Shown in pieces: positions 34,527-43,616 of a stretch of 64,000 nucleotides of DNA (positions are counted from its first letter, which is position 1; each line of letters begins with the position of its first letter). Where the stretch lies: assembly GCA_964491265.1 (NCBI GenBank), contig CAZBFP010000016.1, positions 21,348 through 85,347 on the forward strand, in the 5' to 3' direction. The translations under genes and the position numbers were made by a program. Source of the stretch: JBBAGC01 sp964491265 (GTDB taxonomy: Bacteria > Spirochaetota > UBA4802 > UBA5550). The notes under the pieces were generated by a model, which was not told where the DNA came from, did not search any database, and saw only the letters and a list, made by a program, of their open reading frames with translations.

Positions 34527-35135
34527 ATGATATTTGTAATTAATGAACAGAACCCACAGGCAAGACTTATTCAAAAGACAAAGGAGCTCCTTGAGCAGGG
34601 GGGGGTTATTGTATTCCCCACTGATACAGTTTATGCATACGGATGCGATATAAAGGATAAACGGGCTATAGAGAGAATATACCGGTTAAAGAAGATGGAC
34701 CGGAAAAAGCCTCTCAGTTTTATTTTCAGCGATATATCATCAGTCAATGATTATGTACGGAATATCTCCACAGATGCTTTTAAGATAATGAAAAAGGCCC
34801 TACCCGGTCCTTACACCTTTATTTTCCATGCATCAAAACTGGTGCCGAAGATTGTACTGACTAATCAGAAAACAATCGGTGTAAGAATCCCTGAAAATAA
34901 TATAGCCCTTGACCTTGTAAGAGCCCTTGGCCGCCCCATACTTGCTACAAGCGTTTATACTTCAGCAGGTGAATATATTGTCGATCCTCAGGATCTTGAA
35001 AAGATGAGCAGAAATGAAGTGGATCTTGTTATTGATGCAGGCCCGAAAATCTCAACTCCCTCAACTGTGGTTGATTTTACAGGCGATACTTATGATGTGA
35101 TACGTGAAGGGAAGGGGGAATTGTTCTTTACATGA
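34527..35135 (+). CDS. YciO/TsaC-family threonylcarbamoyl-AMP synthase-like protein
   Basis: 202 residues with the YrdC fold: GGVIVFPTDTVYAYGCD, RLKKMDRKKPLSFIF, LPGPYTFIF, IGVRIPEN, RPILATSVYTSAGE and PSTVVDFTGD. These are the ATP and threonine contacts of TsaC/Sua5. The length and the PILATSV block favour the YciO subgroup over full Sua5. Expected role: t6A modification of tRNAs or a related carbamoylation. The genome may have a second, canonical TsaC. Confidence 0.88.
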   Translation: MIFVINEQNPQARLIQKTKELLEQGGVIVFPTDTVYAYGCDIKDKRAIERIYRLKKMDRKKPLSFIFSDISSVNDYVRNISTDAFKIMKKALPGPYTFIFHASKLVPKIVLTNQKTIGVRIPENNIALDLVRALGRPILATSVYTSAGEYIVDPQDLEKMSRNEVDLVIDAGPKISTPSTVVDFTGDTYDVIREGKGELFFT

Positions 35136-35218
35136 GAGGGGTTCCCGCATTAATGTAATATTTCATTTATTTAATATTTGCTTAATCAATCGATTTTCAT
35201 ATGAAACAGAGGTGAAAA

Positions 35219-35545
35219 ATGTCTGAAGGAATAAGAAGTTTCCTGCTTGTTGTAAAGGCAATAGTTGTTTATATAGGGATTGGAGCATTTGTGGCATTCA
35301 TATTCTACAGTCTCAAGAGGCGTGATCTTTTTGGCGGGTATATCGGGGGACTGGTTGTTGGTGTAATAGGAGCCCTTATCGGCGGTCTGCTGCTGGATAA
35401 GCTCTTCTATGATATCGCAGTTACAGTTCTCGATTTTCTTTCAAGAGGTGCCGGAGTAAATATAATTGCAGGTTTTATAGGGGCATATATTGCCCTTTAT
35501 ATTATGAACAGGCTTAACCACGACAGGACAAGAAAAAAATACTAA
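35219..35545 (+). CDS. Small hypothetical membrane protein
   Basis: 108 residues with three hydrophobic, Gly-rich segments (about 10-30, 40-60 with YIGGLVVGVIGALIGGLLLD, 78-98) and a basic C-terminus. The Gly-rich repeats resemble GlsB/YeaQ-type transglycosylase-associated membrane proteins, but similarity is not firm. It follows the tsaC-like gene by 84 bases and is 17 bases ahead of the next gene, so it is likely cotranscribed with it. Confidence 0.7.
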   Translation: MSEGIRSFLLVVKAIVVYIGIGAFVAFIFYSLKRRDLFGGYIGGLVVGVIGALIGGLLLDKLFYDIAVTVLDFLSRGAGVNIIAGFIGAYIALYIMNRLNHDRTRKKY

Positions 35546-35561
35546 TCTCAAACAGAGTTAA

Positions 35562-36182
35562 ATGAAGAAAACCGCCCTTTTACTGATACTGACTATTCTG
35601 CTGCTCCATTCCGATTTATCTGCAAGTAAACGCAGAATGGTCGGAGGCGGGCCCATACTATCCTGGGCTTCATCATATGTAACTCTTGAGGGCGGATCTG
35701 TTACTGTCCAGGACAGTGCAACCTGGACCTATGCAACTGCAATGGGGATTTTTTTTGATTATATGGTAAACCCCTACATCTCCTACAGGACTGACTGGTA
35801 TGTTTATCCTTCTATTATTAATTCCGGACTTGGTAAAGGGGAGAGGGAGTATGGAGTAATAGAGCTTCACGCTGTGGGCTTCTCACTTTTGCGTCATTTT
35901 AATTTCAGGTATATCAATCCATGGTTCGGGGCAGGTCCATATCTGCAGTTATCCACAATAAACGATATAAATTCATATATTGTTCACCTCATGCTTTCAA
36001 CAGGTTTCGACTATGAGATATACCCGGATACGTTTTTATGCCCGGAGTTTAAGTTTGGAATGGGTACTAGGATTTTCAGCTCTGACGAGGACAAGGTGGT
36101 AATTGATGTTCCTGGAGCCAGTGATTTTTCTACAAGCGGTATTATTATATTTGCAAAGATCGGCATTGCCAAAGCTTTCTAG
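35562..36182 (+). CDS. Probable beta-barrel outer-membrane protein
   Basis: 206 residues. Signal peptide of about 21 residues ends LHSDLSASK. The mature protein has alternating beta patterns with aromatic girdle residues (YISYRTDWYVYP, HFNFRYINPWFGAGPYLQL) and ends in an aromatic-terminated IAKAF. This fits an 8-stranded OmpW/OmpA-like barrel. Function unknown. Confidence 0.7.
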   Translation: MKKTALLLILTILLLHSDLSASKRRMVGGGPILSWASSYVTLEGGSVTVQDSATWTYATAMGIFFDYMVNPYISYRTDWYVYPSIINSGLGKGEREYGVIELHAVGFSLLRHFNFRYINPWFGAGPYLQLSTINDINSYIVHLMLSTGFDYEIYPDTFLCPEFKFGMGTRIFSSDEDKVVIDVPGASDFSTSGIIIFAKIGIAKAF

Positions 36183-36269
36183 ATCGGCTGTTTACGGCTA
36201 ATCTGTTTTTAAACTATTGTCGTCAGTTTTCCTTATGCTCATTATGAAAACAGTTTACGGAGTAGAGTG

Positions 36270-36866
36270 ATGTTTTTTAAAAAATCTGTTTTTTTTCTGA
36301 TCCCCTTGTTATTTTTTCTTTCATGTGTAAGCACTTCGGTTTCTTTTAATAAGGAATTAATTGATAAAGATAATATTACTATTGCGGTACTTCCATTTAA
36401 GGATTTTAACAGTAAAGAGGGGAATAACTCAGGTAATCTTGCAAGGAATGTATTTGAAACACTGCTGGTTAACAGGGGCTTTAAGGTTATAAGTATGGAA
36501 ACCCTGGCCTCGACTCTGGATTTATCCCAGGCCCGGGGGAGTGAATTTACAAAAGAGTGGATAGTCAATGCCGGAGAGGCATCAGGAGCTGACTATTTTA
36601 TTTTCGGATCAGTCTATGATTACAGGGTCTTTGAATATGCTACATCTTTTCTCTATATTTTTTCATGGCTGGAAACAACCTACTCAATGGGTATTACAGC
36701 AAGAATGGTTTCAGCAAAGACAGGTGAGGCTGTATGGACAGGATCTTTAACTAAAAAGTCTTACACCTATTCAGACGCGGCTGAAGAGGTGGTAAATGAC
36801 TTTATTAAATCAATGAAGCTTAAACCTAAGCCTAAGCCTCCTGTTAAGGAAGAGCAGCAGGTGTAA
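36270..36866 (+). CDS. CsgG/Gna1162-like outer-membrane lipoprotein
   Basis: 198 residues from ATG 36270, preceded by GGAG; a GTG three bases earlier is less likely. Lipobox LFFLSC. The mature part shows TIAVLPFKDFNSKEG, GFKVISMETLAS, ASGADYFIFGSVYDYRV and ARMVSAKTGEAVWTGS, the GNA1162/CsgG-type pattern of periplasmic alpha-beta units. The C-terminal tail is Lys/Pro rich. A role in outer-membrane assembly or secretion is an inference. Confidence 0.75.
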   Translation: MFFKKSVFFLIPLLFFLSCVSTSVSFNKELIDKDNITIAVLPFKDFNSKEGNNSGNLARNVFETLLVNRGFKVISMETLASTLDLSQARGSEFTKEWIVNAGEASGADYFIFGSVYDYRVFEYATSFLYIFSWLETTYSMGITARMVSAKTGEAVWTGSLTKKSYTYSDAAEEVVNDFIKSMKLKPKPKPPVKEEQQV

Positions 36867-36886
36867 ACTTCATTGATTCAGGTTTG

Positions 36887-37111
36887 TTAAGCAGCAAACA
36901 TATCTACTGACTTTACTGCAGAAATAGGTATACTCTGCTTTTTGTTGCTGTTGTCCATAGCTATTATCATGTCATTGATTATTTCTCTGTTTTTGTAAAG
37001 TTCAACTTCTGTGCCGTCATTTAGAATAACAACAATATCGAGGCCTTTAATTTCAAGATACTTTTCCAGAAGATCCCTGAAGGTTTTAGCTTTGTTCTTT
37101 GATTCTTTCAT
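36887..37111 (-). CDS. Small Hfq/LSm-like beta-protein (hypothetical)
   Basis: 74 residues. An N-terminal helix (about 5-22) is followed by VVILNDGTEVELYKNREIIN, an IAMDNSNKKQ turn and SIPISAVKSVDM. This order of helix plus strands with a final AVKSVDM resembles the LSm fold of Hfq, but the Hfq RNA-binding signatures (KH motif) are missing. It lies alone on the minus strand. It could be a divergent LSm protein or an unrelated small beta-barrel. Confidence 0.55.
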   Translation of the reverse strand: MKESKNKAKTFRDLLEKYLEIKGLDIVVILNDGTEVELYKNREIINDMIIAMDNSNKKQSIPISAVKSVDMFAA

Positions 37112-37253
37112 TTTGGAATATCCCCCGAAGATAACTTATGTCTCATTGTTTTTATCGACACAAAGAGAAATTCCATGACAACTTTTTTATATAGTATATT
37201 TTTATATCAATATTTACCCCCTGTCTTTTTTATAGACAGGATTATCTTATTCC

Positions 37254-38210
37254 TTAATCTTCAAATCCGGCCCTCCAGATGGCATATCCCCCCAGTGAAT
37301 ATCCGGCAGCCAGTTCTATCATTTTACCCCTTGTTTCTTTATCTGAAATATATCCTCTGGTTGTTGCCCCTTTTCCTGAGTATTCCAGATAGGCACAGCC
37401 GGAGTCATCTCTCCGGTAGCCGTACCTTTTTTTAAGGGAAGCGCCATGTTTTGCTGATACTGCCCTGGCGCTGGAGTTATCCGGCCAGATATAGCCGTAA
37501 GCAGGTATGCCGAGGATAATTTTATGCGAAGGGAGGAATTTTAATAGCTGAATAATATTCTTTTCAGTCCATTTAATATCAGTCACCGGTCCCGGATTTG
37601 TGTCGGGCCTGTGCATATCGTAGCACATGATTACTGCTTCATCAATGTGCGGTGCTAAAAGGGTGATATCGTGAAAACCGGAGTAGGGGGAATTGAACTC
37701 AACCTGGGGGTAGAGTGCCATTGTAACTTTTAATTCACCTGAGTTTTCTTTTATGGTTTTTAAAAGGACGGATAGTTTTTCAGCATAGGTTGAGTCAATA
37801 TATTCAAGGTCAAGATGGAAACCAGTGAAACTGTTTGAGCGGATAAAAGCAATTATCTTATCTGCAGCTCTGTCACTTAATGTTTTGCTGCTTAATATTT
37901 TTTTCCCTGAAGCGGAGTCTTCAAATGATATGAGGGGATATAAAATTTTCCCCGATTCAGCCGCAGATTTAATAACTTCCTGAATGAGGCTGTTCCTGTT
38001 AAAACGTATTTCTCCACTTCCAGTAATAAACACCCCCGTAAAGCAGATAATATTATTAGTGGAAACAGCTGCAGCAATATCATCAGCTGACAATTTTGCA
38101 TAGTGTGGTATGTATATCCATTTTACCGGTTCTTTGGCCGATCCGGTGCAGAAAACCGTGATATTCAAAAAAAACATTATAATTAAGGGTAGAATAATTC
38201 TGTTTTTCAT
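37254..38210 (-). CDS. GH18 family glycosidase (exported)
   Basis: 318 residues from the second ATG (38210), which has a correctly spaced GGAG. A signal peptide ends about residue 25 (TVFCTGSAKE). The GH18 motif DxxDxDxE appears as FTGFHLDLEYID with the catalytic Glu, followed by VIMCYDMH and GIPAYGYIW, as in YaaH/chitinase-like hydrolases. Substrate probably peptidoglycan or chitin-like glycan. The final GYSLGGYAIWRAGFED is typical. Confidence 0.85.
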   Translation of the reverse strand: MKNRIILPLIIMFFLNITVFCTGSAKEPVKWIYIPHYAKLSADDIAAAVSTNNIICFTGVFITGSGEIRFNRNSLIQEVIKSAAESGKILYPLISFEDSASGKKILSSKTLSDRAADKIIAFIRSNSFTGFHLDLEYIDSTYAEKLSVLLKTIKENSGELKVTMALYPQVEFNSPYSGFHDITLLAPHIDEAVIMCYDMHRPDTNPGPVTDIKWTEKNIIQLLKFLPSHKIILGIPAYGYIWPDNSSARAVSAKHGASLKKRYGYRRDDSGCAYLEYSGKGATTRGYISDKETRGKMIELAAGYSLGGYAIWRAGFED

Positions 38211-38385
38211 AATCATGCTCCGGAGCTTTTAATGCCCGCTGAATGCCGGAATTAAACTTATATATAAGAATAGTTAAAGTTTTTATGCAAATATAAAAGA
38301 GATGAAGCCTCACTTATTATAATAAAAAATCCTTGCATAGAAGAAAGTTTTATGTAAGTGTTTTTTAAAAAATCGGAGGCATTTA

Positions 38386-39306
38386 ATGAAACTTCGTCCT
38401 GCTGCTGCTTTTATTCTTTCTCTTATTATCATAACAGGATCTATATCCTGCGGTAAAACCCTTTATAATTTTGCTAAAAAGAGTGAGCGCGGGAAGGCTC
38501 AATTAATAGAAAAAACAATTCAGGTAGGTGACCATAAAATTGTGTACCTTGAAGGGGGTGCTGGTGAAACTATTCTCCTGGTTCACGGATTCGGCGGTGA
38601 TAAGGATAACTGGACCCGGTTCGCGCAGCAGTTTGCGGGGAAATACCGCGTAGTTGCGCCTGATCTGCCCGGATTTGGTGAAAGCAGCAGACTGGAAAGT
38701 GCTCACTACGATATTGATACCCAGACATTGAGGCTTCGAAATTTTGCGAAAGCCCTTGGTCTTGAAAAGTTTCATATTGCAGGAAATTCTATGGGGGGGT
38801 GGATATCTGCAAATTATGCAGTAAATTATCCCGGCGACCTTCTTACACTTACATTGATGAATGCAGCGGGTTTGATCACTTCTGATAAAAGTGAGATGAT
38901 GCTCCTTGTTGAGCAGGGATTTAATCCTCTCCTTGTGAGTGATGTTAAGGATTATGACAGGCTGATGAAATTTGTATTTGTAAAACCTCCATATGTCCCC
39001 GGGCCGCTGAAAAAAGAGTTTGCGGAAAAAGCTGTTGAGCATAAAGATTTCAATGATAAAATATTCGCCGATCTTCGTGAAAGGTCACCTTCTATGAAAA
39101 AGTTTCTTCACCGGATTACAGCGCCATCTTTGATTATCTGGGGTGATACAGACAGGGTGCTCCATGTTTCCGGTGCAGAGATTTTTGATCGGGGAATTAA
39201 AAACTCAAGAGTCTATATCCTTAAAAAATGCGGCCATCTCCCCATGATTGAAAGACCGGAAGAGACAGCCGGAGTTTTCCTGAAATTTATTGCTGGTGAA
39301 CTATAA
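38386..39306 (+). CDS. Alpha/beta-hydrolase lipoprotein
   Basis: 306 residues. Signal peptide with a lipobox GSISC. Hydrolase features: VHGFGGDKDNW, VAPDLPGFGES, GNSMGGWISA with the nucleophile Ser, IWGDTDRV with the Asp and CGHLPMIERP with the His. The layout resembles MhpC/epoxide-hydrolase-type enzymes and lipases. The lipid anchor puts it on the outer face of a membrane. Substrate unknown. Followed by the palindromic repeat at 39339. Confidence 0.88.
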   Translation: MKLRPAAAFILSLIIITGSISCGKTLYNFAKKSERGKAQLIEKTIQVGDHKIVYLEGGAGETILLVHGFGGDKDNWTRFAQQFAGKYRVVAPDLPGFGESSRLESAHYDIDTQTLRLRNFAKALGLEKFHIAGNSMGGWISANYAVNYPGDLLTLTLMNAAGLITSDKSEMMLLVEQGFNPLLVSDVKDYDRLMKFVFVKPPYVPGPLKKEFAEKAVEHKDFNDKIFADLRERSPSMKKFLHRITAPSLIIWGDTDRVLHVSGAEIFDRGIKNSRVYILKKCGHLPMIERPEETAGVFLKFIAGEL

Positions 39307-39338
39307 CAATAGAATCTCCAGAAAAATCCAGGATTTAT

Positions 39339-39399
39339 GAGATTCCCGCGCCTGTACTGAGCTTGTCATCATAAAAACGAAGTATGCGCGGGAATGACA
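39339..39399. repeat. ATTCCCGC-type palindromic repeat
   Basis: GAGATTCCCGCG and CGCGGGAATGAC pair at the ends; the inner part shares CGAAGTATGCGCGGGAATGACA with the copy at 2507. Sits 33 bases after a gene end. Confidence 0.75.
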
Positions 39400-39529
39400 T
39401 TATCTCTGAAATTATACTGCTGCACCGGAGATTTATAGCAAAGATTATGAATAATTCTTGACTAATATTATTAGCTTAAGTAATGTACCAACTGGTCAGT
39501 ATATTAATCTGCAGAATCATGGGGGGAGA

Positions 39530-40657
39530 ATGCTAACGAAAACAGAGATAATTGATAAAGCCCGGGAGCTTGGATTTGATGATATAGGGTTTACCACAGC
39601 CGAGTCTTTCCCTTCCCAGCTTGAGTATATAGACTCCGGCGATAAAAGATATGACTGGACTGAAATGGTTGGTCTTAAATTAAAACAGAGTATTGATCCC
39701 AGGGTTGTGTTTGAAGAGGCAAAGAGTATAATTGTTCTGCTCCACTGTTATCTCCGCGATTTTATACCTGCTTCAATGACAAACCATTTCGGCAGGTGCT
39801 ATGTAAATGATGACAGGGTAACCAAAGATGGCCTGGCTGAGCGTATTAAGGCTTTTCGCGGGTATCTGCGCGATAATGGTATAAACAGTAAATGTTCAGC
39901 CAGTATGCCGGATAAACTTGCAGCTGCCAGGGCAGGGCTTGGGACTTTCGGTAAAAATACCCTCTTTTATGCTTCAGGGTGCGCAAAGGGGAGTTCCTGG
40001 GTAAGCCCCATAGCTGTTGTTATTGATCATGAATTTGAATCAGATACTCCTACAGTGAAGAACGGCTGCCCTGAGTGGTGCAGAAACGCCTGTGTAGCTG
40101 CCTGTCCCACCAGAGCGCTTAAAGGTAACGGCACAATTGAACCGTCAAAGTGTATCTCATATCTTACATATTACGGTAATACAATAACGCCTCTGGAGCT
40201 GCGGGAGCCCATGGGGATGAATGTTTACGGATGCGACCGGTGCCAGCTGGTATGCCCCAGAAATCAGCCCTGGATTGCATCTGACCTGCCGCAGAAAGAA
40301 AAAATAAATATGAAGTCGCAGAACTTTGATATGATAAAACTGCTCCACATGGACAGGGAATACTTTGATTCAAAAATATGGCCCCATATGTTTTATATGT
40401 CTTATAAGGATATGTGGAAATGGAAGATGAATGTGGCCCGGGCAATGGGGAACAGTCTTGATGAAAAGTATGTGCCTGAGCTTGTTAAAGCCTATAATGA
40501 TAATGATGATGAGCGTGTAAAAATTATGTGCCTCTGGGCTCTCGGCAGAATCGGCAGCGCTGATTCTATAAAAGCTTTAAAAGATTTTATACCTTCCTGT
40601 GAAGGTGTGCTTGGAAAAGAAGCTGAAACAGCACTCCATCTGGCCGGAGGGAGGTGA
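39530..40657 (+). CDS. QueG-like 4Fe-4S protein (epoxyqueuosine reductase family)
   Basis: 375 residues from ATG 39530, which follows a GGGGGGAG ribosome site; the earlier in-frame ATG at 39458 has none. N-terminal half similar to QueG; two 4Fe-4S motifs in CRNACVAACPTRAL and CDRCQLVCPRNQ, then a HEAT-like C-terminal part (ALGRIGSADSIKALKDF). The cobalamin-dependent QueG reduces epoxyqueuosine in tRNA. The overall arrangement matches the wider QueG-related double-cluster family, which also contains dehalogenase-like proteins, so the substrate is uncertain. Confidence 0.8.
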   Translation: MLTKTEIIDKARELGFDDIGFTTAESFPSQLEYIDSGDKRYDWTEMVGLKLKQSIDPRVVFEEAKSIIVLLHCYLRDFIPASMTNHFGRCYVNDDRVTKDGLAERIKAFRGYLRDNGINSKCSASMPDKLAAARAGLGTFGKNTLFYASGCAKGSSWVSPIAVVIDHEFESDTPTVKNGCPEWCRNACVAACPTRALKGNGTIEPSKCISYLTYYGNTITPLELREPMGMNVYGCDRCQLVCPRNQPWIASDLPQKEKINMKSQNFDMIKLLHMDREYFDSKIWPHMFYMSYKDMWKWKMNVARAMGNSLDEKYVPELVKAYNDNDDERVKIMCLWALGRIGSADSIKALKDFIPSCEGVLGKEAETALHLAGGR

Positions 40658-40668
40658 TCCCGTGCTCT

Positions 40669-41196
40669 TTATTTATCTGTTCTGAAAGTAATTTCAGCAT
40701 CAGAATTGACAGTTATCATAAATATTACAGGGGCCGGATCAAATACTGTAAAGCGCACTCTGTATGTGGATGCATCAAGTTTTGAAAGGGGGTCATCTTT
40801 AAGTCCGCAGATTTTTACCGGATAAAAAGTTTCCCAGTCATTGTTGTAATTTCTTGCCATGGGTGAGTAGGTATAGTCTGTTTTTGATCTGTAGCGTTTT
40901 ATATCGATGAGCTTTTCTATAATAAAATATGTTTTCTCAGGTATCCTGTCGGGCGGGAATGTGCTCTGTACCTGTACTGCCTGGAGGTCTACTGTAATGC
41001 ATTCGACGCTTTCTGCCAGGGAAAAAAATATTTCATAGGTTATACTTTTATCGATAGTATCAGTTGATCTTTTTAATGCAGTGCTGGAATCACTGAAGCT
41101 GTAACTGTTCCCTGCCTCGTCTCCATTTCTTTTGCCCATCCCTGAGCAGCCGCTGATAAGAAGAATAACTGATAAAAGCAAACAGATGTTTTTCAC
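40669..41196 (-). CDS. Hypothetical lipoprotein
   Basis: 175 residues. Lipobox LLISGC at residue 17, then a short Ser-rich linker and a beta-rich domain (VECITVDLQAVQVQST, VRFTVFDPAPVIFMITVNS). No known domain recognised. It converges on the QueG-like gene, 11 bases apart. Confidence 0.75.
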   Translation of the reverse strand: MKNICLLLSVILLISGCSGMGKRNGDEAGNSYSFSDSSTALKRSTDTIDKSITYEIFFSLAESVECITVDLQAVQVQSTFPPDRIPEKTYFIIEKLIDIKRYRSKTDYTYSPMARNYNNDWETFYPVKICGLKDDPLSKLDASTYRVRFTVFDPAPVIFMITVNSDAEITFRTDK

Positions 41197-41282
41197 AGAT
41201 GCTTCCCCCGGATAATTATCATGAACAGATTTTATCTGCTTTCTCTAATAATTGCAATCTATTTTCAGATGTTTTAATAATA

Positions 41283-41420
41283 ATTTTTGGCCAGTGTTAA
41301 TTCCTTAACTTTTATTTGAAATAAAATGCTCTAATATCCCCGCCGCCTACGGCGGCGGGGATATGGAAATCATTATTATTGCACTAAAAAATATCTTTAG
41401 GAATAATTATATTTTTTGGC
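41283..41420 (-). mobile_element. MITE-like element, copy 2 (reverse orientation), with direct repeats
   Basis: Element 41292-41412 is the reverse complement of copies 1 and 3: it begins CAGTGTTAATTCC, has the CCGCCGCC-TACG-GGCGGCGG hairpin, and ends GGAATAATTAT. Flanking repeats are ATTTTTGGC (41283-41291) and ATTTTTTGGC (41411-41420), one base different in length. Confidence 0.72.
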
Positions 41421-41682
41421 TTATTCCGGATTTTTGGGATACAAAGAGAGTACTTCTTTGCTTTTCCCCTGTCCCCCAATATTACGGCCCCCAGCCGATT
41501 AACCTGACGTGCTGAATGAATTTATTCCGGCTTCCCCCGGAGGGGGATGAGAAAATTCTATTCATATTTTTATTTAATTAATGCTATAGTAAAACAAACA
41601 AGTCACAAAAAGCACAAAAAAAGTTAATTAACCCCCTTCGGGGGTGGCGGGTAATGATTTCCTGTGGGAAAAGAATTCATTC

Positions 41683-41820
41683 CGCCGGGGGCTTAGCCGA
41701 ATTAATTGTTCGTTGAAAGAAGTGGGTAGTAGTACCCTTGGGGTAGACAGGGGGCTGACTCCAGAATATGTGAAAACAAACAATATTGTTACTTTTCCCA
41801 AATATCGGGAATGAGCCTAA
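41683..41820 (+). repeat. Dispersed ~138-bp repeat, copy A
   Basis: Matches the reverse complement of 63867-64000 over nearly the whole length: shared CGCCGGGGGCTTAGCCG, GTTCGTTGAAAGAAGTGGGT, CAGGGGGCTGACTCCAGAAT and CTTTTCCCAAA..TCGGGAATGAGCC. A decayed relative lies at about 51500-51580. Confidence 0.8.
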
Positions 41821-41825
41821 TTTGT

Positions 41826-42134
41826 TTAAAAAAACTGGAGAATAAACCATGTTACGCTTATGGAGGCGATCACAGGCATCATGAGGCCGCCGGTAAACCA
41901 TGCAGTTACTGCAGCTGCTGCTACACCTGCAATTCCTGCTGCAGGATTCTGCGGGAAGGAGGTGACTATCCCGGGGAGTATAAGGGCGCCAAGGGCTGCT
42001 ATGGGCATAAAGTCTAAAAAGCGTTTAACAAAGGGGGGGAGATTATCCCCGCCGGGAATAAAAAATGGCACTACCCTTAAAAGATAGTTCCCCAGGGCGC
42101 AGGCAAGTATTATAAATATAATATTATCGTTCAT
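41826..42134 (-). CDS. azlD: AzlD-family branched-chain amino acid exporter subunit
   Basis: 102 residues, four TM segments (LACALGNYLLRVVPFFIP at the start, FLDFMPIAALGALILPGI in the middle). Paired with AzlC by an ATGA overlap (42131-42134). AzlD is the small subunit needed for export of branched-chain amino acids and analogues. Length is normal. Confidence 0.9.
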   Translation of the reverse strand: MNDNIIFIILACALGNYLLRVVPFFIPGGDNLPPFVKRFLDFMPIAALGALILPGIVTSFPQNPAAGIAGVAAAAVTAWFTGGLMMPVIASISVTWFILQFF

Positions 42135-42880
42135 TGCACTTCACCTGCGGGGATAATCAAATCATCATCAGACTCATTATTCTCATCTTTGAAGAGGAGA
42201 GTGGCAAGAGCTGTTACAGAGAGCATTGCTATAACAATCGACCACCCTGCAGAGAGGCTGTATTTATAATATAACAGGGTATTTACCCCCCCTGCAGCAA
42301 GAGCTATAATAAGGGCTTTGACCCCTTTTTTGATTTCCGGAACAAGGAGTGCGGCAAAAAGTGCAAAAAGCGCACCTGACATTGCATCCTGTAGTGACCG
42401 GGAGAGAAATGCTCCCAGAGTAACCCCTGCTGCTGTACCTGAAGCCCATCCGAGCCAGGATATCCCCTGGAGGGCGAACATGAAATACCGGCCCGCACCC
42501 CCCGGTTTCATTGAAGCTACAGAAAAGACCTCGTCAGTTACACCAAAAGCTATAATAAAACGGTCTGACTTTGTTTTGAAGCCGATTTTATTCAGGAGAG
42601 AGGCACTCATTATAATATAACGCATATTAAGGAGCATTACTGAGGTGACAATCTCACCTGCAAGTGCCCCGGCAGCCATGAGATTTATGGCCATAAACTG
42701 AGCCGCCCCTGTAAGATTTGTCATGGAAAAGAGAACTGCCTGGAAAGGTGTGAGTCCGGCTGAAAGCGCAAGGAGGCCAAAGGCAATGGATGTGGTGAAA
42801 TATCCTATAAATATAGGTATCCCCTGTTTTACCCCTTCCAGTGCATCAGCAGCAGGTCTTTTCTCCGCAGTTATGTTCAT
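42131..42880 (-). CDS. azlC: AzlC-family branched-chain amino acid exporter subunit
   Basis: 249 residues with about six to seven TM segments. AzlC motifs: GIPIFIGYFTTSIAFGLLAL, TNLTGAAQFMAINLMAAGA and LNMRYIIMSASLLNK, then FGVTDEVFSVAS. Export of valine, leucine or similar compounds across the inner membrane. It is the first gene of the azlCD operon. Confidence 0.93.
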   Translation of the reverse strand: MNITAEKRPAADALEGVKQGIPIFIGYFTTSIAFGLLALSAGLTPFQAVLFSMTNLTGAAQFMAINLMAAGALAGEIVTSVMLLNMRYIIMSASLLNKIGFKTKSDRFIIAFGVTDEVFSVASMKPGGAGRYFMFALQGISWLGWASGTAAGVTLGAFLSRSLQDAMSGALFALFAALLVPEIKKGVKALIIALAAGGVNTLLYYKYSLSAGWSIVIAMLSVTALATLLFKDENNESDDDLIIPAGEVQ

Positions 42881-42916
42881 TAAAGTTGTAAAGGCCCCTT
42901 TTTTCTACGTAATAAT

Positions 42917-43056
42917 GATTTCTGAGCAGTAATTATTCCTGATGATATTTTTTAGTGCAATAATGATGATTCCCATACCCCCGCCGCCTACGGCGGCGGG
43001 AGTATTAGAGCATTTTATTCTAAATAAATATTAAAGAATTAACACTGATTGCTGAG
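42917..43056 (+). mobile_element. MITE-like element, copy 3, with direct repeats
   Basis: Element 42927-43046 (120 bp): starts CAGTAATTATTCC, has the hairpin CCGCCGCC-TACG-GGCGGCGG, ends AAAGAATTAACACT. Flanks: GATTTCTGAG (42917-42926) and GATTGCTGAG (43047-43056), 9 of 10 identical. Confidence 0.74.
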
Positions 43057-43342
43057 ATATAATTTTTTATTCCGGTTTTACTGATAATCAGCAAAATCGA
43101 TTTATCTGGAGAGTCAATATCTTTTTGAAATATTATTAAACCTGAATTTTTTGACCGGTTCCTGAAATTCTTCTTGCTTAAAGTGGTGCATGTATTTTTT
43201 AGTAGCTTATCAGTTATGTCTTATTATAAGCAGTTAAGAGCAGTTTTAAAGATATAATCATTATTAATTTTTTGCTCATACCGGATTTTTGTGAAAAGTA
43301 TTAATTTTATTCAGTATTTATTCCTCCATTTACAGGGATAAG

Positions 43343-43616
43343 CCCCCTGTCCCCCAAAGGGGGCACGTAAAAGGAGCACTTGAGTAAGTAGGTGAATCAA
43401 AGTATTAAAACATTCGTTGAAATTATTGAGCTTGCTAAAGATTTGCGGAACAACATGATATATACAGGGATGACTTTTTGCATAGTATTGGAATTTAAGC
43501 ATTGCTAATTAAAAATGAAGATTAAATAAATACTATTGCACGAGTTATAGAAATAATAAAAATTGAATTATCAGAGTGATAATAGATAACTCGTGCCCCC
43601 TCCGGGGGACAGGGGG
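43343..43616. repeat. Inverted-repeat-bounded element with possible DUF559 remnant
   Basis: CCCCCTGTCCCCC, three bases, GGGGGCACG (43343-43367) recurs as its reverse complement at 43592-43616. Inside, a plus-strand frame from GTG 43393 reads VNQSIKTFVEIIELAKDLRN then NNM and stops; this resembles the start of DUF559 endonuclease-like proteins. If so it is a decayed remnant. Confidence 0.5.

Larger units (their letters stand above)
41197..41825. other. Repeat-rich intergenic region
   Basis: No gene. Holds the second MITE-like element (41283-41420), then several GC-rich hairpins (around 41465-41560 and 41632-41690, e.g. CCCCCTTCGGGGGTGG) and the dispersed repeat at 41683-41820. Confidence 0.65.

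Noticed and set aside
39458..39529. Earlier ATG start for the QueG-like protein
   Set aside because: The GGGGGGAG ribosome site and family alignment favour ATG 39530.
41683..43616. CRISPR array in the repeat-rich intergenic regions
   Set aside because: Repeats are not regularly spaced, differ in size and have no cas genes nearby.
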